Positions 8,945-18,017 of a stretch of 64,000 bases of DNA are shown piece after piece. Under the pieces are notes generated by a model, which was given only the letters and a program-made list of their open reading frames with translations, ran no database searches and was not told the origin of the DNA. The first letter of the stretch is position 1; each line of letters opens with the position of its first letter. This DNA is from CBDCHC01 sp965217075. GTDB lineage: Bacteria > Pseudomonadota > Gammaproteobacteria > PS1 > Pseudothioglobaceae. The stretch is taken from NCBI GenBank assembly GCA_965217075.1, contig CBDCHC010000010.1, forward strand, positions 124,001-188,000, written 5' to 3'. The position numbers and the translations under genes were made by a program.

Positions 8945-9517
8945 TTATAATTTATTTTTTTTACCAGTTATCATGGCTTTAATTAGATTTTCTTGGCGTT
9001 GCCAGCTAGCAATTAATACACCAGCAATATGCAAAATAATAAGAATTAATAAAATATCAAATATTAAGCGATGAAAATCACGAAATAAATAACTACAAAC
9101 ATTAGACATATTTAATAAAAGGACTGCTAAAGGCCTCTCAAATTCAATAACAGCAAGAGTTATTATGCCGGTTATTATGCTAATTATTAATGTTGTAATT
9201 AATAAAACTATCATAGCACCTCCAGCAGGATTATGCCCTGTATAGCGGTGTTTTTTTATGTTATTAGTAGCTATTATTGCTAAATATTGAAAAATATATT
9301 TTGGCGATAAAATAAAATTTTTAAATTTAGCATATTTATTACTGGAAAGAAAGCCGTAAATAATTCGTATAATTAATAATATAGTTAAAATATAACCAAA
9401 TGCTGTATGTAAAGTAATGTCGCCATACTTGCTAGTAAAATACATAACAACACATAAGGCGAATAAGAGCCAGTGAAATATTCTAATAAAGTAATTCCAG
9501 ACATAAATTTCAATCAT
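8945..9517 (-). CDS. Cytochrome b561-type membrane subunit
   Basis: The 190-residue protein starts MIEIYVWNYFIRIFHWLL and has four hydrophobic segments with well-placed histidines (FHW, LHTAFG, HRL, LHIAG), as in the bacterial cytochrome b561/Ni-Fe hydrogenase cytochrome b family. A longer frame to 9634 exists, but its first 39 codons are the shadow of the upstream diheme cytochrome. The true ATG (9515-9517) overlaps that gene's stop. It probably moves electrons between the quinone pool and the periplasmic diheme cytochrome. It is the only intact member of its three-gene cluster. Confidence 0.8.
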   Translation of the reverse strand: MIEIYVWNYFIRIFHWLLFALCVVMYFTSKYGDITLHTAFGYILTILLIIRIIYGFLSSNKYAKFKNFILSPKYIFQYLAIIATNNIKKHRYTGHNPAGGAMIVLLITTLIISIITGIITLAVIEFERPLAVLLLNMSNVCSYLFRDFHRLIFDILLILIILHIAGVLIASWQRQENLIKAMITGKKNKL

Positions 9518-10045
9518 CTTCCCATAGGCCGTAATTAGGGATATAAACACTATCGTCTTCAAATAAACCTTTGTCTGCATTTTTATGACATGCCTGACAA
9601 TTGCTAAGAGAGCCGACTTTGCTATTACCGGCAATTAGTTTTACAGGTATTTCATTGTGTTTTCTTATTATGTAGCGTGTTTTAGTGATTCTAATAGGCG
9701 CCTCATTTGCTTTTAAAGATATAGTAATTTTTTTAGATCTTTTGTAATTAGATTTTTCACTAGAATTGGCAGAAACATAGGTACGTAATTGGGTTAATGC
9801 TTTTGTTTCAAGTTCTGCATTTTCTCCAAAATGATTAGATAGATGTTGATATTAAGAATCTTTTGCCACGAACGCATAGGAAGTAGCCCTGGTTGATAAG
9901 GAAAGTGGCAAGCACCACATTCCTCAAGGTAGAGTTTATCGTTTACAGGAGTTACACCCTTTTTACTAAAAAAATCCCACCCCCAATCAGCAACTGCATA
10001 TTGTATAAAAATAAAGTTAAATATAAATAAAATGATTAGTTTCAA
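9510..10045 (-). pseudogene. Diheme cytochrome c (DHC family), one frameshift
   Basis: The N-terminal frame starts at TTG 10045, with AAGGAG seven bases upstream, and carries a signal peptide and CGACH. A one-base loss near 9845-9855 throws it out of frame. The other frame continues without a stop through HFGENAELE, RKHNEIPVKL and CQACH to TGA at 9510-9512, ending NYGLWEDD. This is the layout of the DHC diheme cytochrome that partners a DUF1924/SHP cytochrome and a b561, and both are neighbours here. The lesion separates the two haem sites, so no working diheme protein is expected unless the base call is wrong. Confidence 0.75.
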
Positions 10046-10055
10046 AACAATCTCC

Positions 10056-10468
10056 TTAGTTAGTTAAAAAATAAGTTAAAAAATCTCCTTTTTCTTGTGC
10101 GCTACATTCTCTTCCCCATGTCCACTTACAATTTTTTTTTAAACCATTTCTTAATATTTTTTCTTTATTTAGGCGTTTATAATTAGCAGACACAGCCATA
10201 GCTTTGATTATTTTTTTGTTTTTATATGTTTGCCAGATTTAGTAATATTAGAGTTATGACAACTGGCGCAAGAGCGTGATTTATTGTTTTTATTGATACC
10301 AGTTTTATTCCACATTTTACGCGCTTGCTCACTATTAAACTCTAATTTAGCTTCTTGCTGATATAGTAATAACATGTTATTTGCTGCTATAGGAGTTGAT
10401 GCTAGCAAAGTATTAGTATAAATTAATAATAGATAAATAGTAAATAATTTTTTCATCTTAAAAATCAC
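10056..10468 (-). pseudogene. DUF1924 / SHP-like monoheme cytochrome c, one frameshift
   Basis: The first frame gives a signal peptide, an EFNSEQARKMWNKTG helix and the haem site RSCASCH. After KSGKHIKTKK it meets TAA. The frame breaks at a seven-base homopolymer (T7 on the plus strand at 10211-10217), and adding one base restores the family's C-terminal part: IKAMAVSANYKRLN, CKWTWGRECSAQEKGDFLTYF. DUF1924 cytochromes usually have two such late cysteines, both seen here. The gene precedes the diheme cytochrome by 10 bases, so the three form one operon. Confidence 0.72.
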
Positions 10469-10585
10469 AATGATAATTGCACTTTATTTTATTAAATATA
10501 GTCGTATTTTTAAAAATTAAATTAAACTGTATGTTATAGCATATATTTTATTTTTTCTATTGGGGTAATTACCTATAAGGCTTTT

Positions 10586-11071
10586 TTAGGCTTTATTATC
10601 AGCCTCTAAGCTGTTAAGACCGATAAAGTCTTCTAAAAATGCACTTATCAGTTGATGACGATTTTTAGTTTTTGATTTCTTATAAATATTGGACGACTGT
10701 TGTTGCACTGTTTTTTCAGCCACACTACGAAAATGAGCAATTTCTTTAAAAGAAAAGCCTTTGATGATAAACCAAGCTATTTCATTTTCTGATTTTGTTA
10801 GCTGCCATACATTAAATTGTCGATCAATATATTGTTTTAGTTTTCCTTGTAAATTATCAATAGAAATATGAGCTTGTTTAATCTCTCGTTGTATTAAAAT
10901 AATTTGATATATTTGGTAGGTTAATAAATATATAACTAATATAAAAGCAATAACTTCTAAGAAAAAGTGTAAATTTAAATGGTCACTGTGTAAGTAATCT
11001 GTAGTTAAATCATATATAAAAAATACAATAATAACACTATAAATAGCTAAAGACCTAAAATGTGGAATCAT
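10586..11071 (-). CDS. Membrane-anchored LuxR-type transcriptional regulator
   Basis: Two hydrophobic segments fill the first half. A short linker (QREIKQAHISIDNLQGKL) leads to a C-terminal LuxR helix-turn-helix (LTKSENEIAWFIIKGFSFKEIAHFRSVAEKTVQQQ). A DNA-binding domain tethered to the membrane suggests it senses a membrane or periplasmic signal. I chose ATG 11071 (MIPHFRSLAIYS); an upstream ATG at 11098 adds nine residues. It stands alone next to the decayed cytochrome cluster, which it may once have regulated; this is conjecture. Confidence 0.65.
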   Translation of the reverse strand: MIPHFRSLAIYSVIIVFFIYDLTTDYLHSDHLNLHFFLEVIAFILVIYLLTYQIYQIILIQREIKQAHISIDNLQGKLKQYIDRQFNVWQLTKSENEIAWFIIKGFSFKEIAHFRSVAEKTVQQQSSNIYKKSKTKNRHQLISAFLEDFIGLNSLEADNKA

Positions 11072-11161
11072 TATTTTAGTTTTTTTAATATAAAACAATT
11101 TTTTTATTATAGCACTGTTTTAGTTTTTTATAAACTATTTGTTCTGTTTGATTATTTAAAA

Positions 11162-11237
11162 TGGTGCCGACACACGGATTCGAACCGCGGACCTACTGAT
11201 TACAAATCAGTTGCACTACCAACTGTGCTATGTCGGC
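11162..11237 (-). tRNA. tRNA-Thr(UGU)
   Basis: The minus strand folds as a full cloverleaf. The acceptor arms GCCGACA and TGTCGGC pair, the anticodon stem-loop CTGAT-TTGTAAT-CAG presents TGT, the T arm contains GGTTCGAATCC, and CCA is encoded at the 3' end (11162-11164). Confidence 0.95.
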
Positions 11238-11313
11238 AAAGTGTAAAATTATATACTAAAATTTGTAAAAATCAATAAAAATTTATGTATTATTTTAGCT
11301 CTTAGTTAGTATA

Positions 11314-12036
11314 TTAATATGTAATATCAGCATTATGATACACCTCTTTTACATCATCTAAGTCTTCAAGCTTATCAAGTAATATTATAAATTTATCACT
11401 ATTTATTTTATTTAAAGTTATAGTTGTTGATGGCGTCATGGTAATGCTGCTATATATAGGGTGAAATTTTGCTTTAATTAGACTATCTTTTGTGGCAAAA
11501 AAATCATCAACACTGCTTATAACATCTATAGAGTTATCGTCGTTATTTATTACATCAATAGCATTACTATTTATGGCAATTTCCATAATAGCATCAAAAT
11601 CACCTTCTTTAAAGCTAATAACTCCTTGTTTATTAAATAGATAGGCTACTGAGCCATCAGTGCCTAAATTGCCTCCGTGTTTATTAAAAGCGTGACGCAC
11701 CTCTGCTACTGTACGATTACGATTATCAGTTAAACAATCAACCATAATAGCTGTGCCATTTATCCCATAACCTTCGTAACGTACTTCCTCATAATGAATG
11801 CCATCTAAATTACCGCTTCCTCTTTTAACAGCATTATCAATAGTATCTTTTTTCATATTATTAGCTAGAGCTTTGTCAATAGCTGATCTGAGCGATGGAT
11901 TATTTTCTATTATAGCTCCACCCATTTTAGTGGCTACAACAATTTCTTTAATTAATTTGGTAAAAACCTTACCACGTTTAGCATCTTGCGCACCTTTTCT
12001 ATGCTGAATATTATGCCATTTACTATGTCCTGCCAT
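11314..12036 (-). CDS. yebC: YebC/PmpR-family protein
   Basis: The 240-residue protein starts MAGHSKWHNIQHRKGAQDAKRG in a nearly invariant family signature and has the family's full length. YebC proteins were first described as transcriptional regulators; some have been shown to help ribosomes through proline-rich stretches. It overlaps the 3' end of the nadA gene upstream by 14 bases, so the two are probably co-transcribed. A diverged fragment of another copy lies at 3722-3871. Confidence 0.95.
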   Translation of the reverse strand: MAGHSKWHNIQHRKGAQDAKRGKVFTKLIKEIVVATKMGGAIIENNPSLRSAIDKALANNMKKDTIDNAVKRGSGNLDGIHYEEVRYEGYGINGTAIMVDCLTDNRNRTVAEVRHAFNKHGGNLGTDGSVAYLFNKQGVISFKEGDFDAIMEIAINSNAIDVINNDDNSIDVISSVDDFFATKDSLIKAKFHPIYSSITMTPSTTITLNKINSDKFIILLDKLEDLDDVKEVYHNADITY

Positions 12037-12982
12037 TTTGCTGTTCCGTAAAATTTAATAATTTATTAATAGATTGCTGAGCTTTATGTATAACGCTACT
12101 AGTTAAATGAACTTCATTAGTTTCATTTTTCAGTACCTGTAATAATTTTGCTATAGTGTTTTTTGCCATCCACTTGCAGTGAGCGCAGCTTTCACAGTCA
12201 GCCCCTTCACCCATAGTAGGTGCTATAATAAGTTTTGCTTGCGGTTTTATTTGTTGCATTTTATGAAAAATACCATTATCAGTAGCAACAATAAAAATAT
12301 TATTATTACAGTTTTTTACTGTATTGATTAAAGTAGTAGTTGAGCCTACTATATCTGCTGTAGCAATAACTTCTTTAGGGGACTCTGGATGTACTAATAC
12401 TACCGAGTTTGGATATTTTTTTTTAAGTTTTATAATAGCATCTGCTTTAAATTTTTCATGCACTATACAAGAGCCATTCCACAGTAGCATATCTGCTTTG
12501 GTTTGTTGCCTTACATAGCTACCTAGGTATTTATCTGGAGCCCAAATAATTTTTTTATTATGCTGTTTTAGGTAATTAATTACTGCAACAGCACTACCTG
12601 ATGTTACTGTCCAATCAGCATACGCTTTAATTTGAGCAGAAGTATTAGCATAGACTACAATTTCTCTGTCTGGATTTTTAGCGCAAAAAATTTTAAAATC
12701 AGCTAAATTACAACTATCATCTAATGAGCAGGCAGCATCTTTATCTATAAGTAAAACAGTTTTTTCTGGTGAAAGTATTTTTGCTGTTTCTCCCATAAAT
12801 TTAACTCCAGCTATAATTAATATATCAGCAGTAGAATTTTTGCCAAAACGAGCCATCTCTAAACTATCAGCAACAATGCCGTTGCTTTGTTCAGCTAAAT
12901 CTTGTATTGCACCATCAACATAATAATGTGCTACTAAAACAGCATTTTTTTGTTGTAATAATTGTTTAACTTCATTAATCAT
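12023..12982 (-). CDS. nadA: Quinolinate synthase
   Basis: The 319-residue protein begins with the NadA signature VLVAHYYVDGAIQDLAEQ. It carries the three cysteines expected to bind its [4Fe-4S] cluster, with the C-terminal one in GEGADCESCAHCKW. NadA condenses iminoaspartate with dihydroxyacetone phosphate to make quinolinate for NAD synthesis. It is slightly shorter than the E. coli enzyme but complete. It is co-directional with yebC and divergent from the ttcA-like gene. Confidence 0.95.
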   Translation of the reverse strand: MINEVKQLLQQKNAVLVAHYYVDGAIQDLAEQSNGIVADSLEMARFGKNSTADILIIAGVKFMGETAKILSPEKTVLLIDKDAACSLDDSCNLADFKIFCAKNPDREIVVYANTSAQIKAYADWTVTSGSAVAVINYLKQHNKKIIWAPDKYLGSYVRQQTKADMLLWNGSCIVHEKFKADAIIKLKKKYPNSVVLVHPESPKEVIATADIVGSTTTLINTVKNCNNNIFIVATDNGIFHKMQQIKPQAKLIIAPTMGEGADCESCAHCKWMAKNTIAKLLQVLKNETNEVHLTSSVIHKAQQSINKLLNFTEQQNGRT

Positions 12983-13062
12983 AATCAGATATTTTACTAT
13001 TTTTTATTTAATGTTTTTTGTATAAAATTAGTAAATTATTTTTAATAACTAATTAAATATAT

Positions 13063-13788
13063 ATGGCTATAATACAAACACCAAAAATACTAACTAAAGC
13101 GGTAGGCAGGGCTTTGGTTGATTTTGCTATGTTAAAAGATGGTGATAAAGTATTATTAGCCGTTTCAGGCGGCAAAGACTCTTTAAGCTTATTACATTTA
13201 TTGTTACATTTTAAACGCCATTCACCAGTTAATTTCAGTTTGAGTGTTGTTACTGTTGATCCACAAATTAAGGGTTTTAACCCGCAACAATTATCAGAGT
13301 ATCTGTCTATGTTAAAGGTTGAGAATTTTTTATTAGCTTTTCCGATGGAAAATAGTGCAAAAGAAAAGATGCGCAAAGGAAGTAGTTATTGTTCGTATTG
13401 TGCACGCGTTAAACGCAGCCTAATGTATAGTTTTGCCAGAGACAATAATTTTAATGTGTTAGCTTTAGGGCATCATTTAGATGATTTGGTAGAGAGCTTA
13501 TTTATGAGTATGTTTTATAATGGCAAATTGCAGACTATGAAGGCAAATTACTTAAATGATGCTGGCGATGTACGTGTTATTCGTCCATTAGCTTATGTTA
13601 GAGAAAGGCAATTGCGTGCTTTTGCCGTACAGGCTAACTTACCAGTTATTAATGAAAATTGTCCTGCCTGTTTTAGTAAACCAACTAAAAGAGCATACTG
13701 TAAAAAATTGTTATTGAAAGAAGAAAAAAATAATACTGCTTTATATAAAAATCTATTAACAGCTATGATGCCGTTATTGCAAAAATAA
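13063..13788 (+). CDS. ttcA: TtcA-like tRNA thiolation PP-loop protein
   Basis: The 241-residue protein has the ATP-binding PP-loop SGGKDS (residues 35-40) and two CxxC pairs, CSYC (110-113) and CPAC (200-203), which with the fold suggest a TtcA-like sulfurtransferase binding an Fe-S cluster. TtcA makes 2-thiocytidine at position 32 of some tRNAs. The second pair reads CPACF rather than the CNLC-type motif of E. coli TtcA, and the protein is shorter, so it may be a paralogous subfamily with another target. Its 3' end overlaps the convergent hemW by 15 bases. Confidence 0.75.
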   Translation: MAIIQTPKILTKAVGRALVDFAMLKDGDKVLLAVSGGKDSLSLLHLLLHFKRHSPVNFSLSVVTVDPQIKGFNPQQLSEYLSMLKVENFLLAFPMENSAKEKMRKGSSYCSYCARVKRSLMYSFARDNNFNVLALGHHLDDLVESLFMSMFYNGKLQTMKANYLNDAGDVRVIRPLAYVRERQLRAFAVQANLPVINENCPACFSKPTKRAYCKKLLLKEEKNNTALYKNLLTAMMPLLQK

Positions 13789-14877
13789 CTCTTGCAAGTC
13801 ATTTAGATAGTTAAATCCTAAAATAGTAGGAGTAATTTTTTTAGTTATTTTTAACAAACCTAATTGTTGTGCTTTTTGTAATTTACTGTCAATAACGTTA
13901 ATATCTTTATAAGTTCTACTGGCAAAAAGATTAATATCAAAACCATCTTTAAGGCGTAATGCGCCTAACATAAATTCAAAGGCAATATTATTAATAGCAA
14001 TAATTTTTTCTGTATTACAAATTATATATTGTGCAGGAGATTTGTTTTTTATAGTTCTTATAATGCTATCTTCTGTAGTAATTTTTCCATGTGCTCCTGC
14101 TCCTATACCTATATAATCTCCAAATTGCCAGTAATTAATATTGTGTTTAGCTATTTTGCCGTAAGCCGACACCTCGTATTGTTTGTAATTATTATCAATT
14201 AACATCATACTGCCTGTAATTGACATTTTATAAAGACTATCATCAGTAGGTAGCTTAGGAGGATATTTAGCAAAATAAGTATTATTTTCAATATTAAGTT
14301 GATAAAAAGATATATGAGATGGCTCCAGCTGCATGGTCTGTTGTAAATCTTGCTCTACATTAAGAATATTTTGTGTTTTTAAGCCATACATAATATCAAT
14401 ATTTAAGTTATTAAAGCCTGCATCTTTAGCTATATTAACCGCATTTATTGCTTGGACCTTATTATGGGCTCTGCCTAAAAAACGTAAATACTGATCGTTA
14501 AACGACTGTACACCAATTGATAGCCGATTTATACCTATATCATTAAAGTATTTAAACTTAAATGCTTCTGCTGAGGATGGGTTGGCTTCAATAGTAATCT
14601 CAACATTTGCTGCCAAAGGCAGGTATTTATTAATAGCATTAAATAGCTTATCTATCTCTTTTAAGCTCATAAGGCTAGGTGTGCCACCACCAATAAATAT
14701 TGATGATATTTTTCTATTATAGGTGTATTTAATAGAATTTTTTAAATCATCAATTAAAACATCAATATATTTATTATTAATTTTAGTATCATGTGAATTA
14801 AAATCACAATAAGGACATTTACTAATGCACCAAGGATAATGAATGTATAGAGATAGTGGCGGTAAAATTATGGGCAT
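13774..14877 (-). CDS. hemW: Radical SAM haem chaperone HemW
   Basis: The 367-residue protein carries the radical-SAM cluster motif as CISKCPYC (cysteines 17, 21 and 24), followed by FIGGGTPSL and the HemN-like C-terminal domain. It lacks the extended N-terminus of true coproporphyrinogen dehydrogenase HemN, so it belongs to the HemW group, proposed to deliver haem to respiratory proteins. It overlaps rdgB by 10 bases; the rdgB-hemW order is common in gammaproteobacteria. Confidence 0.9.
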   Translation of the reverse strand: MPIILPPLSLYIHYPWCISKCPYCDFNSHDTKINNKYIDVLIDDLKNSIKYTYNRKISSIFIGGGTPSLMSLKEIDKLFNAINKYLPLAANVEITIEANPSSAEAFKFKYFNDIGINRLSIGVQSFNDQYLRFLGRAHNKVQAINAVNIAKDAGFNNLNIDIMYGLKTQNILNVEQDLQQTMQLEPSHISFYQLNIENNTYFAKYPPKLPTDDSLYKMSITGSMMLIDNNYKQYEVSAYGKIAKHNINYWQFGDYIGIGAGAHGKITTEDSIIRTIKNKSPAQYIICNTEKIIAINNIAFEFMLGALRLKDGFDINLFASRTYKDINVIDSKLQKAQQLGLLKITKKITPTILGFNYLNDLQELFLQ

Positions 14878-15437
14878 AAAATAGCCGCTAATTGCTTTAA
14901 TGCTTTGGCTCTATGAGATATTTTATTTTTAATAGTTGAATCTAATTGTGCTGCTGAACAATTATAATTAGGTATAAAAAAAATTGGATCATAGCCAAAA
15001 CCATTATCGCCAACTGCTTGATATAAAATCTTACCATGCCAGTAACCTTCAGTTATAACAGGGGTTTGATCGTTAGCACTTTTTAAATACACTATAACAG
15101 TATAAAAAATGGCATTACGATTTGATTTATTTTTCATTTCTTGTAATAATTTAACTATATTTGCAGTATTGTTGCCAGCATATCTAGCAGAGTATATACC
15201 TGGTTTGCCATCTAGAGCATCAACCATAATGCCGCTATCATCGGCTATCGCTGGCAAATTAGTTTGCAAACAAGCATTACGAGCTTTAATAATAGCATTT
15301 TCTACAAAACTTAAACCTGTTTCAGCAATAGCATTAACTTGCAGCGTATTTTGAGAAATTATATTAAAGTTTGTTAGTATCGCTTTGAGTTCTTTGATTT
15401 TTCCCGCATTATTGCTAGCAAAAACTATATCATGCAT
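14868..15437 (-). CDS. rdgB: Non-canonical purine NTP pyrophosphatase (RdgB/HAM1)
   Basis: The 189-residue protein starts MHDIVFASNNAGKIKELK, the substrate-binding signature of the family, and continues with AIADDSGIMVDALDGKPGIYSARYAG and GFGYDPIF, all diagnostic segments. It hydrolyses XTP and dITP to monophosphates, keeping deaminated purines out of nucleic acids. It is divergent from rpiA and translationally coupled to hemW. Confidence 0.95.
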   Translation of the reverse strand: MHDIVFASNNAGKIKELKAILTNFNIISQNTLQVNAIAETGLSFVENAIIKARNACLQTNLPAIADDSGIMVDALDGKPGIYSARYAGNNTANIVKLLQEMKNKSNRNAIFYTVIVYLKSANDQTPVITEGYWHGKILYQAVGDNGFGYDPIFFIPNYNCSAAQLDSTIKNKISHRAKALKQLAAILCP

Positions 15438-15485
15438 TAAGTTATGTTAAAATTAGTATTTAATAATTTTAACCAATATTAGTTA

Positions 15486-16142
15486 ATGACACAAGATAAG
15501 ATGAAACAAAAAGTAGCTACTTATGCGCTTAAATACGTAATAAAAGATACTATTGTTGGTGTTGGTACTGGCTCTACAGCTAATTTTTTTATTGATGCTT
15601 TAGCTGCTATAAAAAAAGATATTATCGGCACTGTTGCCTCTTCTGTAATAACACAAAATAAACTTAAAAAACACGGTATTAAGGTTTTTGATTTAAACGA
15701 AGTAGATAGCTTAAGTATTTATGTGGATGGTGCTGATGAAATAGATCAAAAGCTACATATGATAAAAGGCGGAGGCGGCGCTCTTACGCGTGAGAAGATA
15801 GTGGCAAGCACTGCTGATAAGTTTATTTGTATTGCTGATGAATCAAAATTAGTTAAGTTGCTAGGTAATTTTCCACTGCCTATTGAAGTAATACCTATGG
15901 CAGTTAATGCCGTGAAGATGCAAATTGAAAAAATTACTACAGGTAGGGCTATATTAAGAGATTTTTATACTGATAATGGCAATAAAATATTAGATATTCA
16001 TGGCTTAAAAATTACCAATGCTATTGATTTAGAAAACAAATTAAATGCTATAGTTGGCATCGTAAACAATGGTTTATTTGCTAATAGATGTGCTGATGTA
16101 TTATTGCTAAGCACTACAGATGGGGTAAAAACTTTTACATAA
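15486..16142 (+). CDS. rpiA: Ribose-5-phosphate isomerase A
   Basis: The 218-residue protein contains the RpiA motifs VGVGTGSTANFFIDAL (phosphate binding), YVDGADEID (catalytic Asp) and KGGGGALTREK (catalytic Glu and Lys). It interconverts ribose-5-phosphate and ribulose-5-phosphate, which matters both for nucleotide supply and for a Calvin-cycle autotroph. The length is normal and the start is the first ATG of the frame. Confidence 0.96.
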   Translation: MTQDKMKQKVATYALKYVIKDTIVGVGTGSTANFFIDALAAIKKDIIGTVASSVITQNKLKKHGIKVFDLNEVDSLSIYVDGADEIDQKLHMIKGGGGALTREKIVASTADKFICIADESKLVKLLGNFPLPIEVIPMAVNAVKMQIEKITTGRAILRDFYTDNGNKILDIHGLKITNAIDLENKLNAIVGIVNNGLFANRCADVLLLSTTDGVKTFT

Positions 16143-16229
16143 TAACCTTGTTATTGTAGGTATTTTTTAAGCTCTATAGTGTAAAATTATATTTACTCAA
16201 TAATTCTTAGGTATCTGCATAAATTTGTT

Positions 16230-17969
16230 ATGAAATTAAAATCAATATTGCCTTTTCTTGCTTGGTTTAAATTTATTAATAAAAACAGCATTAAGGCAGA
16301 TTTTATTGCAGGAATAACAGGGGCAATAATAGTTTTGCCACAGGGTGTTGCTTATGCAACTATTGCTGGTCTTCCTCCAGAATATGGTCTTTATACTGCT
16401 ATGGTAACACCAATTATTGCTGCTCTTTTTGGTTCATCTTTTCATTTAGTATCGGGCCCTACTACAGCTATATCTATTGTAGTATTTACCTCTATTAGTC
16501 AATACGCAAGTGTTGGTAGTCCAGAGTTTATTTCTATGGCGCTTACTCTTACTTTTTTAGCTGGGGCATATCAGTTAGCTTTCGGTCTTGCTCGATTAGG
16601 CTCTTTAGTGAATTTTGTTTCACATACTGTTGTTATTGGCTTTACTGCCGGTGCTGCTATTTTAATTGTTACTAGCCAGTTAAAACATATTACTGGTATT
16701 TTTATTCCTAATGGAGAGTCATTTTTATATACTTGGATAGATTTATCAAATGGCATAAGCGATATAAATATTTTTATAATAATTATAGCTTTAGTTACTC
16801 TAATATCTTCTTTAATAATTAAGATTTTTTTTCCAAAACTACCTTATTTGTTAATAGGAATGGTGCTTGGTAGCGCTATAGCTGTTTATTTTCAGCAACA
16901 TTTACATGCAGATATAAAGTTTATTGGTGAAATACCAGCACAGGTACCGCCTTTTTCTGTGCCAAATTTATCAATAGATACTATAAAATCGTTGGCACCA
17001 CAAGCATTTGCTATAGCTTTATTAGGCCTTATAGAGGCAGTATCTATTAGTCGTGCTGTAGCTAATAAATCTAATCAAAGAATTAATGCTAATCAAGAAT
17101 TTATTGGTCAAGGCATGTCTAATATAGTTGGTAGTTTTTTATCTAGTTATGCTGGCTCTGGTTCTTTTACTCGCTCTGGAGTAAATTATGAAGCTGGCGC
17201 TAAAACTCCACTTTCTGCTATTATAGCTGCTGTAATTTTAATGATTATAGTATTGCTAATCGCTCCTTTTACTGCTTATCTGTCTATTGCCGCTATGGGT
17301 GGTGTTATTTTATTAGTTGCTTATAGCTTAATTGACTTTCATCATATTAAACAAGTATTACAATTTAGTGCTACAGAATCAGCTATATTGCTAACAACTT
17401 TTTTCGCTACTTTATTTTTAGAATTAGAATTTGCTATTTATCTAGGTGTATTGCTTTCATTAATTTTATTTTTAGCTAAAACATCTACCCCAAAAATACC
17501 AACACTTACAGTTGATGTATTATTTGACGGCAAAAAAAGAAAATTAATTAATATTGATAAAAAACCCCTTAAACAATGCCCTCAACTTAAAATAATTAGG
17601 ATAGACATGTCTATTTATTTTGGCTCAATTACACATATACAAAAACGTTTGGCTAAAATATCAGATAATGAAAGAATATATCATATACTTGTTGTTGCTA
17701 GCGGTATAAACTTTATAGATTTAGCTGGAGCAGAGGCTTTAGTAGCGGAAAATAATCGTCTTAAAAAAGTAGGTGGTGGCTTATATTTTGTAGGACTTAA
17801 GGCTTCAGTATATGAGTTTGTTGCTAAATCTGGTTTTATTAAACAAATCGGTAGGAATAATTTTTTTGATAGAAAAGATAGCGCTATAGCCGTTATTTAT
17901 AAAAGATTAAATAAAGATATATGCATGAAATGCAATTCTCTTATTTTTAACGAATGTTTAAAGGATTAA
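16230..17969 (+). CDS. SulP-family anion transporter with STAS domain
   Basis: The 579-residue protein has an N-terminal region of about eleven membrane segments with the SulP signatures (LPQGVAYATIAGLPPEYGLY, SGPTTAISIV) and a C-terminal STAS domain from about residue 440. Members move sulfate, bicarbonate or other anions. In a sulfur-oxidising autotroph, sulfate export or bicarbonate uptake are both plausible and cannot be told apart here. No carbonic anhydrase or other helpful neighbour is present. The tail has a CMKC pair of unknown meaning. Confidence 0.88.
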   Translation: MKLKSILPFLAWFKFINKNSIKADFIAGITGAIIVLPQGVAYATIAGLPPEYGLYTAMVTPIIAALFGSSFHLVSGPTTAISIVVFTSISQYASVGSPEFISMALTLTFLAGAYQLAFGLARLGSLVNFVSHTVVIGFTAGAAILIVTSQLKHITGIFIPNGESFLYTWIDLSNGISDINIFIIIIALVTLISSLIIKIFFPKLPYLLIGMVLGSAIAVYFQQHLHADIKFIGEIPAQVPPFSVPNLSIDTIKSLAPQAFAIALLGLIEAVSISRAVANKSNQRINANQEFIGQGMSNIVGSFLSSYAGSGSFTRSGVNYEAGAKTPLSAIIAAVILMIIVLLIAPFTAYLSIAAMGGVILLVAYSLIDFHHIKQVLQFSATESAILLTTFFATLFLELEFAIYLGVLLSLILFLAKTSTPKIPTLTVDVLFDGKKRKLINIDKKPLKQCPQLKIIRIDMSIYFGSITHIQKRLAKISDNERIYHILVVASGINFIDLAGAEALVAENNRLKKVGGGLYFVGLKASVYEFVAKSGFIKQIGRNNFFDRKDSAIAVIYKRLNKDICMKCNSLIFNECLKD

Positions 17970-18017
17970 ATATTAAATAGCTTTATATTAATATCTGTAG
18001 TTAATAATATGTTGCAA

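Noticed and set aside
8945..9634. A 229-residue version of the cytochrome b gene.
   Set aside because: The first 39 codons overlap, in another frame, the CQACH-containing end of the diheme cytochrome; the ATG at 9517 sits exactly at that gene's stop.
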